Assembly (NCBI GenBank): GCA_020740775.1
Contig: JAHEWK010000001.1
Coordinates: forward strand, 3,472,001 to 3,536,000
DNA: 64,000 bases
Direction of reading: 5' to 3'
From: Ilyonectria destructans
Lineage: Eukaryota > Ascomycota > Sordariomycetes > Hypocreales > Nectriaceae
The notes under the pieces are model-generated. The model saw only the letters and a list, made by a program, of their open reading frames with translations. It had not been told where the DNA came from and did no database searches. The position numbers and the translations under genes were made by a program. This document shows, one piece after another, positions 1 to 10,810 of the stretch (position 1 is its first letter; each line of letters opens with the position of its first letter).

Positions 1-100
1 AGCAGGGAGGGGCAGGCTAAGAATGCGCTAACGTCAATTAATGTGTCTACAGGAATATAGGTTTCATTTGCAAGCGCTTTCTTCAACATCTAATGCAACT

Positions 101-189
101 GGCAGAGTGCCTGAGTGGTTAAAGGGATGCACTCGAATCCTCGCAATGCATTGGCTTCGGCCGCGCAAGTTCGAATCTTGTCTCTGTCG
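101..189 (+). tRNA. tRNA-Ser (anticodon CGA) with a short intron
   Basis: The acceptor halves GGCAGAG and CTCTGTC pair with one G-T and are followed by discriminator G. A D-arm with the A-box-like CCTGAGTGG, a long variable arm (GGC-TTCG-GCC) and a T-arm with TTCGAAT are all present. The anticodon stem ATGCA/TGCAT encloses a loop that reads CT-CGA-A, then about 8 extra bases (TCCTCGCA), then A. An insertion just 3' of position 37 is the normal place for a nuclear tRNA intron. The long variable arm and CGA anticodon give serine; leucine was considered because it shares the class II shape but does not fit the anticodon. A run of six T follows at 199-204 and would stop Pol III. Confidence 0.9.
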
Positions 190-198
190 CGGATATAA

Positions 199-204
199 TT
201 TTTT
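199..204 (+). terminator. Pol III terminator of the tRNA-Ser
   Basis: A run of six T lies 10 bases after the end of the tRNA, the usual RNA polymerase III stop signal. Confidence 0.75.
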
Positions 205-557
205 GCCAACGTCAGTCAATTGACACATTATTTGGCTTTACTTTTTGTTTTTGGCTTCATTCTTTCTCATCTGTTCTATCGCATCCATCTTGCCCCCTGT
301 CGTCGTTCATCGGCATTACCAGTGACTTACTTCACTGCATCCGGCAGCCACCACAGCCTAGTGACTCTAGAACTCTCCGTGTCTCTTTTCCAGGGCTGAA
401 AGGGTCAGCTCTCATAGAGCAAGCCCCGCAAGTGGAAATGCATTCCAGCCACGGGTTCAGTCTCCCACTACCCGGGACCAAGACGGACAAACTACGCGCA
501 CGTCGATTGACTCAGAACGTTTGCAGGCGGATACGATGCTGAGTCAAGCTCGATATT

Positions 558-1050
558 CTATTCGAGCTGCTTTCCATTGTCCCCAACTCTATTAGTACCC
601 AGCTGTTTAGCGGCTCCGGATTTAGCTCCTCGGACACGCTCACCCATGCCACCGCCGACCCGCTTCTGGCAGCTGTCGTCAAGATAAGAGCGCCAGTTCC
701 AATACACATTGGATATTAGGCTTATAAACGCATAGCTCGCCGACTCTACGACTCTGTTGATGAACGCAATCAGTTCGAAGGGCAACCTGTTTTCCACTTC
801 GCCCTGGTCGCCGGCCCTATCAATGGATTTATCGCGAGCACCAAGAACGCCTTCGACGTGAGCAGTAGAAGTCAAACCGTTGGGCTTCCCATCTAATCAA
901 ATACGATAGAATCTCTTGAATGCAATTATCATGGCATTGTCTACCAGTTCGGCTGCTCAGGACGGTACGCTCGATGAGGCTATTGCTTCCATCGCCACCA
1001 TGGACACGCTTTCCAGAATGCCCTTGATGCCACGAACGTCCTTTCTATGT
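558..1050 (-). pseudogene. Decayed protein gene fragment, family unknown
   Basis: On the minus strand one frame reads as ordinary protein for about 160 codons from roughly 1050 down to 558, interrupted by two in-frame TGA codons (one near 945, one near 900). The part below 875 is open for 105 codons and has a balanced composition, including VENRLPFELIAF and SNVYWNWRSY. A plausible acceptor (TTTACATAG) lies just upstream near 1045. Both stops could come from CGA by C-to-T change, as in repeat-induced point mutation or simple decay, but that is inference. The family is not recognised. Chance reading of non-coding DNA remains possible. Confidence 0.3.
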
Positions 1051-2813
1051 AAATGGGAAATATCTTGCATGATCAAATCTCATCTCTCCTTTGTTATGGA
1101 TAGTTGACATATATTTGGACACCCCAATGTAGAACCACAGGGTTCAATAATTGGTAGCTAGATCCCATAGTGAACCTCTCCAGGCCTCGATTTTTAATCG
1201 AGTTGCCTGTGCCGGTATCGTTGATAAATAATCCCAAACTCATAAGGTACAATCATTTGGTGTTCTTTTTATAGTCGTGAGACCACTGTCATGATCTCAT
1301 AGGCGATTGGGCTATGCGATTTAAGAAATGGAGTGACCAAAGAACGTACGCTTAATCGCAAATACTCCATCTGAGTTTGGATAATCTGAAAAGATGTTAT
1401 CGTGATGAAGATGCCCGCCGAGAGAGGACTTGGGGAAGGTGAGGCTGGGCCTAAAGAACGTGTATGTAATTGGCACTTGTAGGCGTTGGATAATTGCGAT
1501 TTAACACACGCCGCCTCCCCCGCTAGGCTCCTTGAAACAGAGAAGGAAAATGTTGCTAAGAGCTGGGGACAGGAAGTTCTAGCATGGTTTAATTATTAGA
1601 GGTTCTTGGCACGAGCTGTTGTTGGATAAGCATGGTTGCGGCTGATCAGCTGACCCGCCCAACACTGTCATTGCGGAGTTAATACTCGCAGCTGAACTTG
1701 CGGTTTCAAGACGACGAAGAGATTGCGGATGAGAGGTCTGGGGATCTTCAATGAGTTCCCGGAACTGTCGGGAATCTTCTCCTCCAACAGCGAACTGATG
1801 CTGCGCAGTATCTGTGAGGTGAGATGGAGGGGGGGTTTCTGCCTGGTGGTGTAACATGGTGGATGGTCTCCGAAGGGAATCAGCCGATGAATCACGATGA
1901 ATCACGATGAAGGCATGAAGTCCCATGTATTGACATGTCAAGATCAACTTTCTTGAATTCACGATACATCACTTGTGTCATGTGGATGAGCGTGATGAAG
2001 GTTGGTGAGGTGAGGTCAATGACGGAAATGGCCCCCTGTTAGCCAGGCACCAGCGGGGTCAATGGTGCCAAACGGAATCACAAGAAGCGCCAGAGCTGCA
2101 AGCAACCACCGATCACGGGCTTTCGCGTGCCAGCTCTAGGCAGCACAGCCCCCTGTACGCTCTGCTCCAGAGGCCAGAGGGACTCGCGTCGCGTCTCGGC
2201 GGACGTGCTAGCCTGCGATAGGCGTAGTTGGCTGCTGTGCTCTGCACATCCATGATCCATCTTCAGCTTCCAGCGGGTTTGCACGGCGGCGGTGTGATGG
2301 TCCTTGTACAAGCGTTGGAGACGGCCTCGGCAGCGCAGCTCAGCTGGCTAGACAGATCCAATGGCTTCAGGGAGCCCGGTCTCTTGGTGCGCTGGCTATA
2401 AAGCCAATTTGATTCCTCCCCTCCGTTTCCAGACAAGACCTCATCCGCATCGTCTTAAGCCCTCATCACATATTCAATTCTCCTCCCCGCCATTGTCATT
2501 CGATTTCTCTCGCCGGAATCATTGCCTGGCATTACTACACTCAACAACCCACTGTAGCCAGCTCTGTTTGCGGTGTGCTTCCGCTCCCACTCCTGCTTCA
2601 GCCCGCCGCGCTACTGCTGTTGCCCCTCCGCGCCTTCCCCCGCCGGTGTCACCACTTACACCTCCCCGCCTCCGTTTCCCCAACGCCCGACAACCAAGTC
2701 TTCACTACCGCTTTCACCACCACTTATCATCTCCATCCCCCCCTTCTCGCTCTCCAATTTCTTCCTCTCCCTCCTTTCCTTTCATACTCCCACTGCCACA
2801 TCCCATTGAAACC
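1051..2813. other. No convincing gene; leader of the ankyrin gene at the right end
   Basis: Only short ORFs are found. One minus-strand ORF (1579-1962, 127 codons) is rich in S, Q and P like a transcription-factor linker but has no domain. A 10-bp unit (CGATGAATCA) is repeated about 2.7 times at 1885-1911. From about 2400 to 2813 the DNA is strongly pyrimidine-rich on the plus strand, the look of a fungal promoter and 5' leader, and leads into the start codon at 2814. Confidence 0.5.
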
Positions 2814-5800
2814 ATGGCCGACCTTCCACAGCTCCCAGCTCCCCACGCGGAGCTGGCCAGGTACATCTCAGAGCACCCCGACAAATCGATGGTTGAAATC
2901 ATAGACCCCTACCGCAGCTATGAGGCCACTCTGCGTTCCGTCTACGCCCAGGACCGTCAGAACCCGATCCTGAACAACCCTCACCTCAATGTCCTCCCTC
3001 TCTTCACCGAGGACACCAAACTCATCACTACTCGTGCTAGAGACCTCGAGACCGAGTCCGACGAAGACAAGTCTCGGTATATCATGGCTCTCCCAGACGA
3101 CAAACGTCGCCCTCACGGCTCTCCTGCGACTGTAGCCAATTTCGCCGAGTACCAACACAACTTCAATGTCTTCTCTGAATCTTCCCTTGTTGACATGGAC
3201 TGGAACAATGTCGTCGCCGCTGGTTCTTCCGTCGTCAACTGTCTCCTACCCGTCCCCAAGCTATTCAACACTACTAAGCGTAAGCTGCGCGAGTACTACC
3301 ATGAGAAGTTCTGCCCGGCATCTGATGTTGATCTCTTCCTTTACGGGCTTAACCACGAACAAGCCATTGAAAAGATCAAACAGATCGAGAAAGCCATTCG
3401 GGATGCACTCCTCAACGAGGTTACGGTGGTGAGGACTAAGTATGCTATCACAATTGCCAGCCAGTACCCCGTTAGACATGTACAGGTAAGAATGAACCAT
3501 CTCCAGCAACCCCATACGCCGATGCTGACAGCCGCAGATCGTCTTGCGTGTTTATAAGTCTGTCAGCGAGATCCTCACAGGTTTCGACATTGATGCTGCT
3601 GGGGGAGCTTATGACGGCAAGCAAGTCTATGTCACTCCCAGAGCACTGGGCAGCTTCATTACCCAGATAAACCACGTCGATCTCACTCGGCGCAGTCCTT
3701 CCTACGAGAATCGTCTTTCCAAGTATTCTCACCGGAACTTTGAGGTCTATTGGCCCGATCTGGATCGCTCTCGCGTTGACCCTACCATTTTTGAGAGGAG
3801 CTTTCAGAGGACCCTTGGTCTGGCTCGCCTCCTTGTCCTCGAGCGACTTCCCACCACATCTGCTCGAGAAACGTATCTTAACAAGAGGCGAGAGGAACGT
3901 GGCCGACCTACTGTATTCCGAAATAACAATACTCTCCACGGAAATATCAAGGACTACCACGAAGATGAGATTGCTGATTGGCTCTCGGAGGAGGACATCA
4001 GCAACTACCATACCTTTACCGTTCCCTACGGACAGCATTTCAACGCGAAGCGTATCGAGAAGCTTTGCTATACACGCGATCTCCTTCTCAACGCAGAGTG
4101 GAATCAGCCCTCTGAACGAGACGTTTACTTGCATCGCCACCCAGCATTCTTTGGCCGCGTTGAGGATGTTATCGAGGACTGCTGTGGCTCTTGCCCAACA
4201 GCTGTCACTCCAGAAGAGGTCGAGGTGGCGGAGAAGGAGGCTGAGATTTATATCTCGGGCAAGGTATCCTTCCTCATTGACGACCCTGGCAGGCAGCAGA
4301 TTGGTTCCTTCAACCCCCTAACGGAGAAAGATTGGACTGATATGGCATATGTTGGAAACACTGCCAGACTTTGTCAGTCAATCATTGATGGTGATGTTGA
4401 TGACGTCCTCAACTGGCTCAGTCAGGAAGGCTCTGATCCCAACCAGCGAGACTACACAGGACGATCGCCGCTGCACCTGGCTGTCATGACTTCTATCCCG
4501 GAGGTCGTTAAATGTCTTGTAGACCACGGGTCTCGGATCACTGCCCGCCTGGCTGACGGAAAGACGGCACTGCATCTGGCTGCCTTAAGGGGAAACACGG
4601 ACATCATCAAGACATTGATGGAGAAGAGTATCGAGAATGAAGAGGCCGAAGAAGAACGACAGGACAGGCGTCGCCAGGCATCCAAGGCCGCGAGTCAAGA
4701 CAAGAAAGAAGGCGACCAAAAGGAAGAGGCTCTGGACTCTGACGATGCTATGTCTGACGAGGAGTCTGACGGTGAACTCATTGATGAGGAGATGACTGAC
4801 GTCGACACCGCCTCCATGGCTACGGGGTCGTTTGTCAAGGTCAAGAAGGGAGAAGACCAAAGCGACGACCTCGTCCCAGATGAATCCGAGGACGAGCCGG
4901 ACTACTACCAGATCGATGTCTTGGCATGGGACGTTCCTTGTTCACCACTCCACCTTGCTATTGCTGAGGGTCATGAGGATGCTGTCAAGCTTCTGTGCGA
5001 TTACGGAGCCGATTCCATCCTTCCGGTCAAGTTCCTCAACAACCAATCATCGGACACAGGCGCAATCTTGACGCTGACATTGGCGCTTTCACTCCCTCAG
5101 GAAAAGGCAAAGTCAATGGCTATGCTTCTCCTGAAACTTGGTGCCACCTCCTCCCAGGGCGACTCCAACGGTTGCACTGCATTCCATAGATACGTTGCGA
5201 GTGGGAAAGTGGACCTTATCGACACTCTCTGGGACAACGACAAGACAGGCGTGAAAACAGCCATCAACCACATGGTATTCGGTGGAGGGTACTGGAACCC
5301 AGAGACCCTCGCGCCCATTCACAGCGCAGTCGAGCATGGCGACCCTATTCTTATCATGAAGTTGCTGAATGGCGGCGCGGGATCTCAGATTGACTTTGAA
5401 ACGTGGCTGAAGGCTGCCAAGGTCTCACCAACACAAGCCAGCCACATGGGAACTCTGGAGCAAAACGAAAGAAAGTACAAGGAGTCACTTGAGCAGCCAT
5501 TGATTACTGCCATTCGATCTGGCAGCACTGAGGTGGCAATCAAGCTTCTTGAGCACGGCGCTGATCCAAACTGTCTCACTGGAAAAACCGAACGATTGAT
5601 CTACAACGAGTATCAGCGCTCGTGGAATAAAGGAGAATCGGCATTGGACATGGTGAAGTTCTCGATCACGAAACTACGTGAGTATACAGGAGAGAAAACC
5701 GGATTCAAAAAGCCTGTGGAGAAGTTGGATATCGATTCCTACTTGGAGAAATTCACCAAGGGATCCTATTCTCACTGTGTTATTTCGCATGACGTCGACA

Positions 5801-8553
5801 ACACGAAAAAGACTTTCAAGAAGCAAACAGAATCCTATGAGAAGGAGATGAAACGAATTAAGGAACTTGCGGGCGCCACAGAAAAGACAGAGGCCATCAA
5901 TGACGCCCTGAAGGGATTTGAGTCTCTGGAGGAGGCTATTGTCAGCCGAGGAGGGAAGATCTTTGCTGATCTTCGTCCGGACATCAAGACTGAGGAGCAG
6001 GGCTCCACGAGCCTCAGCATGTTCGAAAAGTCTACCCCCAAGCCATATGAGTACATATTCTCGTTCCAGAACGATAGTGAGATGACGGTGGCAAGGAGAG
6101 ATGGCTATGTTGAGTTGTAAGTGGTCTTGGTCATTTGAATATGCCCCCCCTAACACGTCGCAGAATGGAAGCAGCTTGGGATGGAGACATCGAGAAAATC
6201 AAGGGTCTGTCCCTCCAAGCCTGGGGACCTGATCAGGACCAGCCGCCACTGAAGCTTGCGGTGTCCGATAACGTTTGGAACACTCCATTCTCGCTCGCAT
6301 TTAGCCGCGGACATTACGAGACAGCTCGGGCAATTCTCGAGATTGTCAAGGCCCAGTGGTCCCCACCAGACAAGGAGAAGGTTCGATTCAAGATGGAGAC
6401 ACGCGATGAAGACGACGAGGAGTACTCCGACGAAGACTCTGATGATCTCGGATCAGAGGACAGCGAGCCACGCATTGTTTCGGAAAAGGTGGACCAGAAG
6501 TTCACCATTGACAACATTGGACAAGTCTCGATGCAAGTTAAATCTCAAACTAAGCCCCTCCAGGTTCTCTCCGAGGCCGTCCCGACACTCGAAAGCAAGC
6601 ATGGAAAGCTGGTTTACACAGCCTTAAGGCAAAGTCTATTCATTCACGCCATGGCCAAGGATGATACACCCGGACTGAAGGCCCTCTTGGACATGGCCCA
6701 GCACTACTCGGGTCAGAAGTTTGAGGGGGATGATGATGAGAGTGACGAGCCATCGTCTGGGAGCTTCACATTTTCCCAGAATGAATTCCGTTGGGCCGTT
6801 GAAAATGGAAAGACTCATCAACTTGCCTTGATCATAAAGCGCACAGGTGCCGGCATCCCACTGGATCATCTTGTCAAGAAGAGTGGCGTTGAGATGAAGC
6901 GGAAGCCGCGATTCTACCAAGGGCTGACCGTCTATGGAAAGAAACGGTACGTTGCATCAAAGATTCATTGAACGACGGGAGTGATACTGACCAAAACCAG
7001 AAATGATTGGGCTACCGCTGGTCGGAACATGGTTGTCAAGACCACAGGCCTCAAGACACCGCCGTTGCTCCATGCTGCCCTTGGTGGAAGCCTCGAGAGT
7101 GTGGAGTTTTTCCTCGGAGATGCCCCCCACAGACTGTACAGCGAATTTGGTAAATCCAAGGCGGCCCGAGAGGACTCCAGACTCAAGCATCTCAAAGAGA
7201 GTCCAGGTGGTTTCGACCGAGCTATCTCAAAGTGGCTTGGAGCTGACAGTAAGTTTGATTTTGTCCTCCAAAATGTTGTTAAGTCTGACGAAGGACCTAG
7301 ATGATCTTGTGATCCACTGTGCGGTTTTGGCTGCGCCCGGCGATGCTGCAAACGAGTTGCTTGAATACCTCGTCGAAGCTTGCCCTGGATCGCTCGAAAA
7401 GAAGAACTCGCAAGGTGACTCGCCTCTGATGGTCGCCTGCCGACTTGGTCGGGTTGATTTCGTCAAGATTTTGGTAGCAGCAAATGCCGACCAGTCGACC
7501 CGTAATGTGAAGGGTGAGAACATCCTGCATGCGGCGGTTTCAAGGAACCCCAAAGCCCACCAACTGCGTGGCCTGCTTGCAGTTTTAGATGCTGGTCTGC
7601 GAAGTCACTTGTTCTTGCAACGAAAGAATCTCCATGAGAATGGTAACAGCCCTCTCCACACTTGGGTCTCACAAGCCTCAGGGGTCCAACCAGAGAACCC
7701 CAACCGATATCGATACGGCTCTTACTATAACAGCTACTCCAGCAAGCCGTACGGTAGGGAACAGGATGCAGTTCAGATGCTCCAGCTGTTGCTTGAATAC
7801 TCGAAGGGCGAGGAGCTGGAGATGTTGAATGGTGCAGGAGAGACGTGCTTACACACGGCTATTATGCACAATATGCTCTCGCTGGTGCATGTGCTGGTTA
7901 CCTTTAAGCCTAGTCTGCTCTATCGGGAGAATGCGGTCGGCCGCACCCCCGCGGAGCTCGCACACGACCGACTCACGGGAGTAAGGTTCGCGAAGCCAGA
8001 GGACATGAAGCTGGACAAGGACGACAAGGTTGTTTCACTGGTAAACAAGAAGCCGGAGGAGTTCGCCAACAAGGCCAGTCTGGAGGTTCAGACACCTGAG
8101 CAGACAAGGGAGCTATTGGCTAGTTTGGATCTGAGCGGAACCTACGGCACATATGAGATTTCCAAGATCTTGCGCTCGATGGGCGTTGGAAAAGATGGCC
8201 ACGGCGACAAGCTAAGCGATGAAGCTATCAAGCCGGTCATGTGGGATCTCTGCCTGACTACGATGGAGAAGTATCCCGGCAAGCGCCGGCTGGTGAGCCT
8301 GATTGAGGCCAACGACGTGGCTAAGAGACTAGGCGAGAAGTACTCAGCCTCTCGGTACTTCAGCGTCCAGGCTCGAGAAGAGGACAACCAAGACGAGGCA
8401 GATAAAGAGGATAAGGAAGACAAGGCGACAACAGACTTTGCCACGGACCAATTGACGACCAGATTGAATGATGCGTGGAAACAGAAGGATGACGAGTCAG
8501 ACAATGAGTCGAAAAGTGGAAACTATTGCTCGGATTGTGGAGAGTATCACTGA
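2814..8553 (+). CDS. Large ankyrin-repeat protein with nucleotidyltransferase-like N-terminal domain
   Basis: Five exons, 2814-3485, 3538-6116, 6164-6946, 7001-7248 and 7301-8553, join to 1844 codons plus stop with all phases agreeing. Introns are 47-54 bp and begin GTAAGA, GTAAGT, GTACGT and GTAAGT. The start is the ATG in ACCATGGCC; the open frame upstream is leader. Residues about 110-330 look like a nucleotidyltransferase fold: G137-S-S, then D171-V-D173-L-F, then a downstream F-D241-I-D243 followed by AYDGKQVY. Ankyrin repeats (PLHLA with xxGADP-type turns) begin near residue 530, recur near 690 and again in the last exon, separated by long acidic, probably disordered stretches. The tail ends with two Cys (CSDC). 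Ankyrin repeats bind proteins; the head may move nucleotides or be a dead relative. No substrate can be named. Confidence 0.88.
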
Positions 8554-8924
8554 AATTGGGCTGGAAATTGAGGGGTGACGGATGTCATGACATGTGTGAT
8601 TTTACTTCTTGTGCTATAGCTACTGCTGGTCAAGTTGATGATGATACTGACATGAGTCGCACATTTCAAAGGTCATTTAGTCTTGGTTACTAGTTGAATA
8701 TGCCAGTTGCAACTATTTGGTTTTGCCTCAAAAAACTGACAGGAGATGTTCCCGGCCACCGGGAGTTTAAAGTCATAAAGGGTAAAAAGAGATAAGAAAA
8801 CGCCCATGTGTTCTGCGTACTAAGTACACTATCCATCAATTCATGTTGCAAGTGAAATCAATGCAGTGCTCATATTAGTTGTAACAAGGTTGCATGCGAT
8901 AAGCAGCATCCTGTGAGCAGCATC
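8554..8924. other. Convergent 3' spacer
   Basis: This spacer lies between the stop of the ankyrin gene and the stop of the convergent Atg33-like gene. It is moderately AT-rich and has no ORF of note; it should hold both 3' ends. Confidence 0.6.
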
Positions 8925-9785
8925 TTAGGAAACGTAGATGACGGCCTGGGGGGCACCATCTCCCCAGATGCCGATGACGGCCAAGGCAAATCCGAGGGCA
9001 GAGAGGGCGGTCCTGGCAACATAGCTCCTAGCCAGGCCCTCGACGCTGGCGCGAACCTCCTCGCCGTTGACATCCTCAATGTCCTCCTCGCTTGCGGGCT
9101 CGCTGTGGGAATCGCCGAGGACCTCGTAGCTCGCCTCCATTCGGGCACGCGCCGAGGGCTTGGCTGCGGGCGCAGGAGCAATGGCTCGGGGAGTCGGCTG
9201 GGGCACAAAACCCGGGGCGACGGTGGAGAGGGCGACGAGGAGAGAGGTATAGAGGAGGTAGGGGTGGCGGGAGGCGCGCGGGGCGATGATGAAGCAGAGG
9301 AGGAAGGGCGCCGAGGCGAGCGAGGTGAGGGCGAGGATGGGCGTCTTGAGGGCCTCGGAGAGGGTGGCGAGGCCGTGAGAGGCGGATGCTGAGGAGGGTA
9401 GGCGGAGGAGAGCGGGGAGGGCGAGGGTCGAGACGGAGTAGGAGACGCCCTGTGAATGCGGATGTTAGCTGACATGTGCTTGGTGGGAGTGAGGTTGTAC
9501 GGAGCGGGAGCGGTGCGATGATGGGTGGGATTGCGCCAAGCTGACGTCGGCGCGCAATGAGATCAATGGCAGCAATGGCTCAGGGGAAGACGCAGCGACA
9601 GAAGCCATCGCCAGGCAAGGATACTAGGGGTGAGGCCTGATGGCGCGGGGATGTGACGATTGCGATAGAGGGGTGGTGGGTGCGCGGAACCATGTTCATT
9701 GACGCCCGGGCGGGAAACTTACCGTCAGCAAGCCGAGCGACACGGTGCCGACGAACTTGAGCAGGGACACGCCCGTCGAAGCCAT
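8925..9785 (-). CDS. ATG33: Autophagy-related protein 33-like (mitophagy, mitochondrial outer membrane)
   Basis: Two exons on the minus strand, 9785-9723 (21 codons, phase 0) and 9449-8925, encode 195 aa. The intron begins GTAAGT and ends TTCACAG. The short first exon reads LLKFVGTVSLGLLTG across the junction, a hydrophobic start that I recall from fungal Atg33 proteins; yeast Atg33 is about 197 aa, so the length fits. Further hydrophobic segments follow (about residues 58-75 and 85-100) and one close to the C-terminus (about 170-190), with an acidic stretch (SEEDIEDVNGEE) between. In yeast, Atg33 promotes selective autophagy of mitochondria. The start is supported because exon 1 alone supplies the conserved N-terminus. 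The identification is by remembered sequence character, not by a search. Confidence 0.75.
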
Positions 9786-10810
9786 GATGGAAGCGGGTGT
9801 TTTCTGGCGATTTCCGTCGTGGCAGGGTAATATTTAGAGCAGGCCGAGGAGGAGAAAAGGCGGGTGAGCGGCGGACGGACGGACGAGGGGTCGAGACTCG
9901 GATGAGGTGATGGTTGGGGAGCCTTGGAACCCAAAGAGTCAATTGTGACGATGCCATTGTCCGGCATCCCGAGAATACCCCGTCGCTGATTGGCTGCGCG
10001 GACCAGGGGAGCTGCTTATCCAGGCATCAATTGCCACCAGCCACAGCAGCACTGCGCCCAATTCGCACCAGCCACGCCAGCCACACAGCCCACATCAGCC
10101 ACACCCTCCGGAATTGACCCCACCAGAGCTCAAAACCAAACGCCATTTCTTTTCCAATTTTCTCCGTCCTTCAACACCAACACCAACCTCGACACACCAA
10201 CCTGCCCCCCTAACCGTGAGTCTCCCCCTTCCTCTCCTCCACGCATTCCCCCTCAATCTCGCATGATGAGCTCCTTTTTTTCAACCCTCCTCATGCTTTA
10301 GGAAGAGCCGTCTGAGACTGCCCCCGTCACCGCCCCGTTTCTACCGCTCCATGTCCCGTGGTCGACCCGACCTCCTGCTGTGCGGCCGCGAGGCCAGCAC
10401 GCGGGGGGGCCCCGGTCCTGCGGGCGGGAGTGCGTGGCGGAAGCGGCCGGGGAGTGGTGGTGCTTATAAACTGGGTTTCTGAAACTTCGAGATGTCTTTC
10501 ACTTTCATCTGAACTTGCCAATGGGGATCAAGGGCTAACCCGATGGCAAATAGGTCTTCTTTTCCGACGCGATATTGGACGCAGGCGAAGGACCGAAACG
10601 CTTTCTACGCGACGCGCTCGCTCGATACTCCCCATTGTCGTTGCGGGTGGCGTCTGTCATGAACTCGTCCTGTCCTTTGTGTTTCTCGACCTGCGTGGTC
10701 TTCTAGATAGCTCTTCTAATAATGTACATCCGTGTTACCTTCCTACCATGATGAAGCAATTGTTTCCCTGCGACTCTCCAAGAACTCCTAAGCACACCTG
10801 TACCATTTCC
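9786..10810. other. Head region of the Atg33-like gene plus an unresolved plus-strand transcript-like stretch
   Basis: On the plus strand, 10020-10215 is CA- and pyrimidine-rich without any ATG, like a leader. A clear intron shape follows (GTGAGT at 10216, CTTTAG ending at 10301), then an ATG at 10351 opening only 43 codons (MSRGRPDLLLC...). A second acceptor-like site (CTAACCC...AAATAG) ends near 10551 but no matching good donor is seen. This could be a small spliced gene, a non-coding RNA, or the leader of a gene I cannot resolve. The MPH1 stop lies at 10811, so any gene here is convergent with it and small. Confidence 0.35.
10216..10301 (+). other. Probable leader intron of an unresolved transcript
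   Basis: GTGAGT donor, pyrimidine-rich interior and a TTTAG acceptor 86 bp later, in a region that otherwise looks like a transcribed leader. Confidence 0.4.

Noticed and set aside
101..189. tRNA-Leu as the identity of the class II tRNA
   Set aside because: The anticodon position reads CGA once the short intron is removed, which is serine.
2361..2813. In-frame extension upstream of the ankyrin gene start
   Set aside because: The translated stretch is Ser/Pro/His-rich like a pyrimidine-rich leader, and the ATG at 2814 is in good context (ACCATGG).
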